Origin: Skeletonema tropicum
Lineage: Eukaryota > Bacillariophyta > Thalassiosirophyceae > Thalassiosirales > Thalassiosiraceae
DNA: 64,000 bases
Direction: 5' to 3'
NCBI GenBank assembly: GCA_037178625.1
Contig: CM074133.1
Location: 1,674,001 to 1,738,000, forward strand
This document shows, one piece after another, positions 10,405-20,573 of this stretch. The position numbers were made by a program, and so were the translations under genes. The notes beneath the pieces were generated by a model. The model was not told the origin of the DNA, did no database searches, and saw only the letters and a list, made by a program, of their open reading frames with translations. Position 1 is the stretch's first letter, and each line of letters begins with the position of its first letter.

Positions 10405-11132
10405 TGCTTCTATTGCTTGTTAGTTGTAGGTTGAAACTAGATTACATTATTGCTACGACTTGAGATACCTACAATGACATCAACAAAAAAAGAACTCTCC
10501 GACCAGTTTCCAAAGCTTCAATTGCAAGCAGCAGTACTTAAGTAAGTAGGACTCCTTCCTCTAACTCCATTACTCCGAGATACCGTAACTGAAGGGTAAC
10601 TCTACTTAAGTACGTCACAGTTTAGCAGCGCTAATGCATGCATGCATGCATGCATGCATTGAATGCATTGCAGGGAAGGTTGGGATCAGTGCTTGTTCCT
10701 CTTCCTCGCTCCTCGCTCAAAAGATCTTTGAAGTATCTTGCTGACGTCATAATTACGTCACAAATAGGAATTTTGTCTTTCAAAACGTCACATAGAAAGA
10801 AGCAGATGGCTATCATACGTCACCTTTCAGGGCTAGGGGGCCAGCCATGCATTTACAGAAGAAGGAACGTGTATTTAGGCTGTAAAAGGAGTATTTACCA
10901 GATGATTTGGACATCTTTATCCTATATATGCCCAACAATTCTTTATAGGGGGCATTTACGAGCGCAATAATCCACGAAAGACCCCTCTTTACAACACATC
11001 TTTCGACGTGGTGGATGGGTGTTGCGAGGTGTGTACGTCAGCGTGATGAGAGCGCTTTCAATGTTGCAAATTTGCGGCCAAGGTGCATTCCTCAACCTCT
11101 CACAATTTTCTTTTGCAAACACAACCAACACC
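10405..11132 (+). promoter_or_regulatory. ACGTCA-rich promoter region of the iota-carbonic anhydrase
   Basis: Six ACGTCA motifs lie in the 520 bp before the ATG: 10612-10617, within the full palindrome TGACGTCA at 10742-10749, 10755-10760, 10785-10790, 10817-10822 and 11035-11040. All read in the same direction. Chance expectation for this hexamer on both strands of 430 bp is about 0.2. In Phaeodactylum ACGTCA/TGACGT are the CO2/cAMP-responsive elements of the plastid carbonic anhydrase promoter. A (TGCA)n run at about 10635-10660 is also present. The region additionally holds the 3' end of the bestrophin transcript. Confidence 0.6.
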
Positions 11133-12996
11133 ATGAAGTTCGCTGCTGCCACCATCGCTCTTGCTTTTGTTGCCGGAACTGAGGCATTCGCCCCTGCCCA
11201 GACCTCCCCTGTGGCTCGCTCCGCCGATGTTGCCACCAGCTCTTCGGCACTTAACCTCTTCGGAATGAACACTTTGAAGGCAAAGATGTTCAACAAGCCC
11301 GCGAAGAGTTCTGCCGACATTAGCGAGAAGGAAGTTCGCGCTCTCTTCGAGCTTTGGAACAGCGCCCTTGCCACAGGTGATAGCAGAATTGTCGCCAGTC
11401 GTTACATCAAGGACCCCGTTCTCCTCGCCACCGTCTCAGATCAACCACGCACTGACTTCGCTTCTGTTAAAGACTACTTCGATGCTTTCCTCAAGAAGGA
11501 ACCACAGGGCAAGATCATCGATGGAAAGGTCACCATCGGCGACGGATGGGCATCAGATGCTGGAATTTATGAGTTCACCATGGGCGCTACTGGCGACAAG
11601 GTAAAGGCCCGTTACACTTACAACTATGTGCAGGAGGATGGCGTTTGGAAGATTCAGCACCACCATTCCAGTGTTATGCCAGAGGAAATTGCCATGGGCA
11701 AGCCAATTACTGAGGACGAGGTTCGTGGACTTTTCAGCCTTTGGAACAACGCTCTTGCCACCCTTGACCCCAAGAAGGTCGCTTCTCGTTATGCTTCCAA
11801 GGGAGTTCTTCTCCCCACCGTGTCTGATACACCAAGGACTGACTTCGAAAGCATTGAGGACTACTTCGTTCACTTCTTGAAGTTGAAGCCCCAGGGAGAG
11901 ATCGTGGAGAGCCACGTGACAATTGGAAACAACTGGTGCCAAGATGTTGGTATCTATGAGGTGAGTGTATATCTTGTGTCTTGTCATACTTTCTAAGAAT
12001 TTCAAGCATTTTTTACTCACACGCAATGCTTGTGTCTTCTTTGATCAGTTCACCATGGGAGCAACCGGAAAGAAGGTTAAGGGACGTTACAGTTTCGTGT
12101 ATGTTTACGAAGATGGAGAATGGAAGATCAACCACCACCACTCCAGTGTCATGCCTGAGGGCATTGTCACAGCTGAGCCCATCACTAAGGAGGAGGTCCG
12201 CAGTCTCTTCGGCCTTTGGAACGATGCTCTTGCTACCGAAGACCCTGAGAAGGTTGCCAAGAGATACAGCAAGGAGAGTGTTCTCCTCCCAACTGTTTCT
12301 GATGTTCCCCGTAACGACTACCTCGGAAAGGTTGATTACTTCACAAACTTCCTTAAGTTGAAGCCCCAAGGAGAGATCCTCGATGGAAATATTATCATTG
12401 GAACCAACTGGGCACAGGATGCTGGTATCTACGAATTCACATTCGGAGCTAACGGACAGAAGGTTAAGGGACGTTACACCTACGTTTATGTCTTCGAGGA
12501 TGGCGAATGGAAGATCTCTCAACACCATTCCAGTGTTATGCCCGAGGCAGGCAAGCCCCAGCCAATCACCGAAGAGGAGGTCAAGAACCTCTTCCAACTT
12601 TGGAACTCTGCCCTTGCTACTGAGGACCCCGATGCCGTTGCCAAGCGGTATTCTTCCAAGGCTGTTCTTCTCCCCACCGTGTCTGATGTTCCCCGTACCG
12701 ACTACGCCTTGATCAAGGACTACTTCGTTGGATTCTTGAAGAAGAAGCCCCAGGGTGAGATTTTGGAGTCCAATGTTACTATTGGACACAACTGGTGCCA
12801 AGATGCTGGAATTTACGAGTTCACAATGGGAGCCACTGGTGACAAGGTTAAGGGAAGATATTCATTTGTTTACGTTTGGGAGGATGGTCAGTGGAAGATC
12901 AGCCACCACCACAGTTCTGTCATGCCTGAGGCCTTCCTCGGACCTGCTCCTAAGCCTGCTGTAGAAGCTGAGGAGAAGGAGACAGTCTTGGCATAA
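11133..12996 (+). CDS. Iota-type carbonic anhydrase, four tandem domains (LCIP63-like)
   Basis: The CDS is join(11133..11960, 12049..12996), 591 residues (about 64 kDa), with an 88-nt intron (GTGAGT...ATCAG) in domain 2 between GIYE and FTMGATG. Residues 1-19 are a signal peptide (MKFAAATIALAF...) followed by FAP, a plastid presequence. Four repeats of about 125 residues start near 62, 190, 317 and 444. Each has LFxLWNxAL, a VSDxPR loop, DYFxxFLK, AGIYEF (VGIYEF in repeat 2) and a C-terminal HHSSVMPE. Repeats 1, 2 and 4 have HHHSS; repeat 3 has QHHSS. This CaMKII-association-like fold with HHHSS is the iota-carbonic anhydrase family, which hydrates CO2 and is induced at low CO2 in Thalassiosira. 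An in-frame upstream extension to 11019 was rejected because it would bury the signal peptide. The upstream ACGTCA cluster suggests CO2 control. Confidence 0.93.
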
Positions 12997-13259
12997 ATGA
13001 AGACTGCCCGCTAAATTTTTTACAAGACTAGAAGAACGCATGTATTTAATTTTGTATAGGGAAGCCATTTAAAGTCTGCTACATTATCTACTTTTCTCTG
13101 CTTTCTTAGTCTCAAATGAACACAGTTGCATGGCACTTTTGTCTTCGATTCTTATTTTTTTCCTGTGTGTTGTAGCGACGAATTCACTTCCTGCCCCATC
13201 TAGTTGCACTGCCAATCAATCTCAGATAACTCAGTGTGTCATAAATTCAAATTATTCCT

Positions 13260-14725
13260 CTATTGTTTTATTTCAAACCAATGACCTTGCTCCTCATAAA
13301 GCTCTTGTGCCCTCTGGAATATCACTTCATCTCCCGCAGTCAGCGTTCTTAATAATTGCTGCAAGTCTAAATCGAGTTCATCAATAGTAGGAGACGCCAA
13401 TTCACTTCCCGTGCTATTTGCAAGTTTTGTACTGTCGCGAAAGTGCGAGTCAAGATTGGCTGGATCTGTCAACGCCATCCCTAACATCTTCGCTTTTGGA
13501 TGTTCTCGGCAGGACCACAATGCCATCTTAGTCCAGCGCTCCAGAGATTCATCTAAATCAGTTTGCATCCCGATAATGACATACTTGTTCAAGTGAGCCA
13601 GCGCTACATCTACATCTTTTGTCTTTGGATCTAAAAACTGAACATATGCATTGTCCACTGCATTCTTGCAATTGGAAAGATACTCTCGCAATGCTTGTTG
13701 ATACAGTGACAAATCCTTTAATGCTGCTACTTCTCTCGCTGAAATAATTCGACTTTGCCATTCATCCAGATTCTCTACTCCGGGCAATTTGCACTTCCTT
13801 ACTAGGCCGGGTGGACCTGCAATGAACAGAAATGGCAGGAAAGATATTAATGACGATGTGGGAAGTGCTATGGTGACCAAATGCGATAAATACAAATATC
13901 CTTACCTCCACCAAACTGAATTCCATAGTGAAAAGATGACAGTAATCTATCAACTGGATCTCGAAAAGTGCTGAACACCATCGGTGTCTCCGGCAGTATC
14001 CACCCAAATAAAGATGTATCAATAGCTACATGAGTATGCAAGGATGGATACAAATCAAAATTCGCAGTTGTAAATGTGGTGTTGTCATCCAATGTTGCAA
14101 TTCTCTTTTTTTCCTTTTTTTTCCTTCTTCTTTTCCTTTTTGAATCAGAGTGTGGACCGTAGAATAATGTCGAATTATTGCTATCAAACTCCCAGCAGAA
14201 GAGCCTTGTCTTCGCACCCCTATCTGGAAAGCAGCGCTGATTATTGCCATCAATTCGGCTACTAATATTATGTGAAGAAACCCCGTATGGAGGAGCGATC
14301 GAGTGCTCATCAATTCCTGCCCACTGAGATTTGTTGGTTTCCCAGCCCTGCCAAAGATCTTTACATCCCCCGATGTGTGTTACACAGGTATTTGGGCCCA
14401 AGTCGGCATTTTGAAGTTTCGCATTTCTGACAAATGGCGAGACAAATCTTCGTATGACTGTTGTCGAAGCAGTCTTTGGCAGGCGCAGCCAAACCAAGGC
14501 GCATTGATAAGAATTTGGAAGCTGCAGCTGCTCTAAATAATGGCGATCGTACACTTCGGGGAGAGGAAGAGGACCTACATTCTCCACATCATTTTCGTCA
14601 GGGCGTAATATCCTAAAATATTGATATAGAAATATTACTGAATATGCAGCAAGTGATAAAGAAAAGCCGATGAAAACTGCAATCCTTCCTTTTAATAGCG
14701 CCATCATGCCCTTCACTGTCCTCAC
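13260..14725 (-). CDS. Type II membrane carbohydrate sulfotransferase
   Basis: The CDS is complement(join(13260..13816, 13906..14725)), 458 residues. The 89-nt intron (GTAAGG...TTGCAG) joins GGG to PPG in frame. A signal anchor spans about residues 14-37, typical of Golgi sulfotransferases. The PAPS-binding 5'-phosphosulfate loop reads RLPKTAST at 81-88. A 3'-phosphate motif FRDPVDRLLSSFHYG lies near 254-268. These match the Sulfotransfer_2 group (heparan-sulfate 2-O and chondroitin sulfotransferases), which transfers sulfate from PAPS to glycans. A Lys/Arg-rich insertion sits near 190-205. The natural glycan acceptor cannot be told from sequence. The gene is convergent with the iota-carbonic anhydrase, 263 bp apart. 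An overlapping plus-strand ORF at 13130-13387 is not credible. Confidence 0.8.
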
Positions 14726-15234
14726 TTCAAATCTCTATTTGATATTGATACTACTTGTGAAGTATGGCATTCATTATTATTTCGTCTTTGGCAAGAAGAA
14801 ATGGGACTAGTTCTTCTTGTACAAGATCCAAGATCAGATGTTTGGAAGATAAGAGAAAGATCGAGATTGCTTGGAAGTTCAAGCGCAAATCTCACCAAGC
14901 TCGAAGAAGTACAGATGGTACAACCGAACGCGACTCAGAAGTGTCCACACCAAGGCAGGTGCCGAAAGAGGATCACCACATAAAGCAAGTACTTCTTATG
15001 TACTTACAGGAGATCGTAACAGAAGGTGTCTGTGTGGACCTGTTGGCGTCCTCTTGCTCAATCGCTCAGGCTCACCCCATGATTGAGGAATGCAGTCTAC
15101 GTTGCAATTCATGCTTATGCAACTGTCATTGTAGGGTGTAAGAAGAAAACTATAGGAATAGAGCAGAATACATACATAATGGACATGGAGATGGAGTCAG
15201 CACATACATGCGCATGAGAGTTGTCATCATATCG
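14726..15234. other. Intergenic, no supported gene
   Basis: This lies between the sulfotransferase start and the SulP transporter stop, both on the minus strand. A plus-strand ORF (14764-15141, 125 codons) has no recognisable domain and overlaps shorter ORFs in other frames, so it is left uncalled. The part next to 14725 should hold the sulfotransferase promoter. Confidence 0.4.
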
Positions 15235-18097
15235 TTAGTTATGGCAGGTGCAGTTGGCTAAATCCATCAAACTTGCTTGCAGCAACAAATTCTGAACTAT
15301 CACATAAAGTGACCAATCATTTTGCTTCATTGCCTCCAAGCTTTGACTCGTGAACCTAGCCACAACAGCTCCGTCGCCTGAAGCGTATGCGTGAAACGTT
15401 CTTCGGCGCTTTAATAGAAAGTCACAGTATCCAAAGATCCCTCCAACATTGTGGAAAGAGGAGACTAAACCAGTGTCATCATCTCCAATTGCCTTCAAAT
15501 TTGATGAACTCAATGATAGTTCCATTAAATTTGATGAACTCAATGTTTTTGGATGGCCAATTCTCTCAGACCGTTTTCTATCTCTAGGCACAGCCACTGC
15601 ACCCTTTAGAACAATGTAAAAAGCGTCGGGATGCGTATCTTTCAGAAAAATGGGCTGTCCTTCTCTGAAGGTAGTCTCTTCATAATATGGTTCTATGCCA
15701 TCAATTAAAGTCTTCTCATCCTCGCTAAGTTCTTCTCGTAATATATTGGTAAAAATGTAGGTGAGCTTGTGGTGAGAAGAATCGGACCCAATCAGCTGCG
15801 AATTCATCTGAGATATATCTGACCGCATGAGATTCTTGTGACCACGACCTTTTGACATGCTTTGTATGAGCAATCGTTCAGAAAATTCCAGTGCCTCGAA
15901 TAGGGTCTCAAACAGAGTCAACTTTCCATTTTGTCTAACTTGGTCTAGCAGCATAGCCTTTTTCCATTCAACCTCCTCTTCGAACTTTAAAGATACTTCA
16001 TGGCTTCTTAACATCCACTCGACACGAGGTAAAACACCAGCCGCGAATAAAAAGATACCTCTTTTCTGACATAATTTAGCCAATTGACCAAAACAACTTG
16101 TGGCTGCGGAGGCATCGAGAAGGTGCATTTCACTAACATCAATAACAACATATCGTGGCAACGCAAACTTCGGCTTTGACGGTACCCGCTTAATCGAAAA
16201 GCTATTACGACGTAACCCTGAGATGTGTGTGCTGGTATGTGGACTTGCATCTGAAATGTTCTTGATTTCATCTTCACTCACAGATAACCCTATTTCTTCC
16301 ATGATCTCGTCCATCACCTTCTGAGAAGATCCAAAAAAGACTGGCCCAGAGAGTTCTAGAGTGATAATCTTTGGATTGCTAGGATGATAGCCGTGTAACT
16401 GTAACATTTGCCAATGATCATTGCTCCAAACTGCCCTCGATCGCTTCATCACGCGTTGCAACGAACTTATTCTAGTTGTTGATGCCACGTGATCAATTAC
16501 GGCAACTACGACGCCAAAGAGTATCCCAAAGTCCATACCAATTATCTGAATGGCAATAAACGTGGTCAAGAGGACTAAATACTCCATCAAAAAGAGTTTC
16601 TCCCTAATATCAATAAGCCACTCCCACAGTAGATCGTAACCAATGAAGATTAAAGTAGACCCAAGAAAAAATAGCGGTGCAACAGATAGTATATTGATTG
16701 GAGATACACACACGAAAAGATATGCAGCCATGATGAAGACGCCAACTAATCTTGAGTGACATCCAGTTCTATACGTAAATATTGTTTGAGAGAAGATATA
16801 TGAGCCTGGACACCAGCAAGAGTTAGGCTATAAGCATCATAAATATGATAGAATTCGTCAAAGAGAAACAGTCAAAGCACAACTTACCCGTAAATCCAAA
16901 GAAACAGCCTGACAGAAAATTCGCTGCCCCGACAGTCACCATCTCTTTGTTAGTATCGAGGGGTTTTCCCATGTCTATAGAAACGGCAGCGATATCCAAG
17001 CAAGATGCAAACGCTACAACAAATAGCATTCCTACCCACGTTCCCATGCATTCCTTGATCATTGACCAGTGCACTAGATTGAAGTCTACGAGATGAACCA
17101 GCTCTTTTGGTGGCACAGGTGGTGTCTCTTCTCCTATCCAGCCGCTGTCCCTTGCCTCGTCGAGAGTGACAGACCAGAGAAAGAGAATTAAATAAAAGAA
17201 TGCTGGTATAGCTACCATTGCAATTGGAAGAATTGCGTCATTTGTAGCCTTGCGCGAGATGATTGTCAATATCAAAGCAGCCAGCAATCCAGGCGTAGCA
17301 AGGATTAGCAAGTGCGGTTCTAAAAGGTAGGCCCAGTCTGAGATTGTTGTCATCGGCTTTCCTATGCATAATGCAACGCCAGCTTCTAAACAGAAATACC
17401 CAATAAACGCCAAATAGCCTCCAATTACAGGCATGGGTAAATATGATACTATATCGAGAAGACGAAACTTGCCAAGTAGCATCAACACAAGACCGAGAGT
17501 TGCCGTCCCCAAGGGGAGGATGACTAGCGTAGTCGATATAACCTCCTCAACACTCCCTCCCTCACTTAGTATAGCATTGGCAATGGTATTGGCCATTGCA
17601 GATAGAAATATCAGACCCGCATCCTGAACAGTCCCGATGGCAAAACTCAAGCTCGAGAAAAGTGTGAATGCAAGCTGATGCACACATGAAGAGAAGATAA
17701 CTAGTTTGGCCAGCTCTGCCATGTGTGGTTGAAATGATGGATGGTTGAATATCACCGATGCATAACCGATCAATCCTGGCACAGCTATAATGACATTGAT
17801 TATTGCATAGATGATAATGTGGAGGTAGGTGTAACCACGATCATCATCCTCAGCTGCTGATTTATCATCATCTTCCTTCTTCAATAGCAAGGGAAGCCCA
17901 TCGGACGATAAAGGCTTGCTGGAATCGTTGTCTATTGCACCGTATGATGACTGCGACATGATCATATTTGTTGTCGTGAGAGGACGCTCGCTCGCCTGAC
18001 AAATAATGGTGCCCAGGGCCATCCATGGGATTGGAGGAAGGATCATCATCATCATCATCTTCCTTATCATCTGCCCAAGCGCTACATAGGAATTCAT
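15235..18097 (-). CDS. SulP/SLC26-type transporter with STAS and cNMP-binding domains
   Basis: The CDS is complement(join(15235..16805, 16888..18097)), 926 residues. The 82-nt intron joins FGFTG to SYIFSQT in frame. After an N-terminal tail of about 100 residues come many TM segments (SulP core, about 105-540), with SYLPMPVIGGYLAFIG in the middle. A STAS domain follows (about 560-710, with VVIDVSEMHLLDASAA), and then a Crp/cNMP-binding-like domain in the last 150-180 residues (EGQPIFLKDTHPDAFYIVLKG). This order is the fungal YGR125W/VSB1 type rather than plant sulfate transporters, which lack the cNMP module. The yeast protein acts on vacuolar basic amino acids; other SulP proteins carry sulfate or bicarbonate. 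The substrate here is unknown. A bicarbonate role next to the carbonic anhydrase locus is possible but is not shown by sequence. Confidence 0.85.
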
Positions 18098-18309
18098 ATC
18101 TAAAATGGCGCCGATTTCACCTCATTTTGCACATCAATTTTTTGCTTATTGGTAATAGAGCAAGTAGGTACACTTGCGATCGATATCGATACGAGTTGTA
18201 GTCTGAGTCTGCTATTTTACAGGCTAAGTGGACCCGTGATCAATGATCACGCTATACAGCATCACCACTAATAACTCAGCAGTGACAGTTCTCTCATTAG
18301 GCTCTGCGT

Positions 18310-20318
18310 TCATTCCTCGTCGCTGTCACTGTCTTCTAACAACACTTTTCTCCTCTTTTTACTCCTGAGTGGTACTTCTTCATCATCCGAATCAACCAAC
18401 TCGTTGCCGTTGTCTTCATCTTGTGACGAGGATTGTTTCTCTTGAATGTTTACAGCTTCCTTTGCTTCCCATTCATGACCTGCTATTCCAGTTTTGAGTC
18501 CAAGCTTGCTGGCACAAGCCTTGCATATCCAATCGCCTAAACCAAAAGTCAAGCGCAAATGATCAGTGAAGGCGGAGTAGCAGTCATAAAAGCATATTCA
18601 CAATCATATATACACATACCCTCAGGGATACATTCTCTATTGATACATTCGACATGAAATGATTTGCCACATCCACCACCATGATCACCTCCGTCACAAA
18701 CTAAAAGATCACCTCCATTATGACATATTTCGCACTCATCATTGTCAGATTCTGCTCCTTCACTAATATCCTCGTCAGAATCGTTCACAATAAAGCCGTC
18801 ATCTTCATAATCGTTGGGCATTTGCTCCTCTTCCTCGTCTTTATCGTCCAGCAGGAAACGAGACGAATCATTCTTGTCATTGCTTTCAGATACGCAAAAA
18901 TCGATATTGCATTCAGTAGAGTCACCATCCATCTCATCCATCGGAAGACGCAATTCTAGGACAACACTTGTGTCCAAATGAGAGAACTTGAGCTTCACCA
19001 GTTCCATTTGTTGAGTGTGATCTCCACCTCTAGCGCTCTCAAGAATCTTCTTCACATCGATACGAAAGCGAACATTGCCGTCTCGTCCAATCATCCCCCG
19101 AGACAAAGGAACCTCCTTTAGCGTATCATTTTCATTTGGTGCAGCTCCAAATGCCGCCTTCTCTGTTTCCAAAGCAGGGATTAGGACGGCACTGGATTGA
19201 ATGCAGGTATGTACTCGATCATTGCCCACGCATATGAGTGCTTCATCATCTGAACCTTCAATGATGATGGCTGGGAAGCCTCCACTTTCAACCTCGTCTT
19301 CTTCCATTGCAATGAGACAGAGTTCCACATCTACAACTTTTGTTACAGCAGTACGCGAATAGACGCATTTCGTCATGCCCATGGAAAGCTGATATCTTTG
19401 ATCACAATCGTCCATTACAACATTTCGTCGGATTGAAATCTTGTTAGAGTTGCTATATCCAGATTCAGCTGAGCGCAAAGAGATCCATCCGTTTGCTTCG
19501 TCATTCATTTCACTTCTATTCCTTATGTCAGACTCTCCCTCATCTGTCAATTTGACAATTTCTTCATTTCCTCTTTGATGCAGACCGCCACCTTCTCCCT
19601 TGACAGCTTTGTGCTTTCGCTCAATTTCTGCCTTCCGACGCAGACTCATCTCGAAGCCATAGAGAGTATCTAAACAAGCTTTCAGTGCGGTATTGACACG
19701 AAACAGAGGCATACCTTTTTGTTTCGGTGGAAGCTTCAGCCGACAAGTTGGGCATGTTCCTGTATTATCATTATTTGGTTCATCATCATTATCCTCTTCC
19801 TCAGAATCATTGACATCATCCGTTTTAATACCCAACTCATTCAGCCACCACACCAAGCATGTCTGGCAGAAGGAATGTCCACATAATAATGATACCGGAT
19901 TGTACAGTCGATCATGACAGATTGGGCATGTAAGATCTTGACGCAGATGATTGGCTGCCGTTTTGCCATCGGTAAATGAAGTGATATCCATAATCATTTT
20001 CGAGTGGTCGTTGTCATCATCATTCAAGTTAGCCGCAGGTGACTCCAGGTCGTAAATAGATTTGACATTCCTGCCCAGTGTCTTCTTTTTTATTGCCTCC
20101 AGTGACACTTCATTGTTGTCATTTTCATCACTGTCATCATCATCATTGCTATCCGCATCCGACCGCATCGGTGACCATTGCCCAGGAGAAACGCCAAGTT
20201 TTTGCGGCGTATCTCCAGCTCCGTCGAATTCGTGCTCACTGTTATCCTCAGATGATGATGACGACGAGTCATCATCGTTTTTCTTCTTGGTAGATGGCAT
20301 GGTGATAAGTGTGTTCAT
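18310..20318 (-). CDS. RING finger and PHD finger protein
   Basis: The CDS is complement(join(18310..18536, 18620..20318)), 641 residues with an 83-nt intron inside the PHD finger. A C3HC4 RING lies at about 131-192 (CPIC, GHSFCQTC, CPTC), with an acidic insertion of about 25 residues before the last Cys pair. A PHD finger is at about 538-585: CEIC, LLVC, an expanded GGDHGGGC loop, then HVEC, and CKAC from exon 2, completing C4HC3. N- and C-termini are acidic and Ser-rich with a basic KKRRK patch, suggesting a nuclear protein. RING domains usually give E3 ubiquitin-ligase activity and PHD fingers read histone tails, so a chromatin-linked E3 is likely. The specific target is unknown. Confidence 0.82.
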
Positions 20319-20573
20319 TGTCTAGTCTCCATCAAATCTCATTTTAATTTTGGCGGGAAGCTTGATCGGGAGCTGGTGGATTGAGTTGCTCCAAAACCAG
20401 TAATGGTGAATCTCCACGGACTAAATGGAGATGGAAGCGAGAGGGGAAAGGATGATCGATCTTTGTTGCACTGATATAGACTTATCATTGATAAAGGAGG
20501 ATTCTTGTCCATAAGAGTGTCTCTTTCATGCTGCTGTTTATTATTCTTCATTATCTACTTACCTTTTAATATC

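Noticed and set aside
10635..10660. (TGCA)n run as a regulatory site
   Set aside because: Simple sequence repeat; no support for function beyond its location in an intergenic region.
11019..11132. N-terminal extension of the carbonic anhydrase from an upstream in-frame ATG
   Set aside because: It would place 38 residues before a perfect signal peptide with FAP cleavage; the ATG at 11133 is the better start.
12013..12801. 262-codon minus-strand ORF opposite the iota-carbonic anhydrase
   Set aside because: Antisense shadow of a repeat-rich codon-biased gene; its repeats mirror the four carbonic anhydrase domains.
13130..13387. 85-codon plus-strand ORF with a hydrophobic start
   Set aside because: Overlaps the 3' end of the minus-strand sulfotransferase exon, which has clear family content.
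14764..15141. 125-codon plus-strand ORF
   Set aside because: No domain, overlapping ORFs in other frames, composition like non-coding DNA.
15235..18097. Calling the SulP transporter a bicarbonate transporter of the CO2 mechanism
   Set aside because: The cNMP-containing architecture is closest to the yeast VSB1 type; nearness to the carbonic anhydrase is not enough to assign the substrate.
18720..18959. Hydrophobic plus-strand ORF that looks like a membrane protein
   Set aside because: Antisense of the acidic RING-PHD coding region; hydrophobicity comes from complemented Asp/Glu codons.
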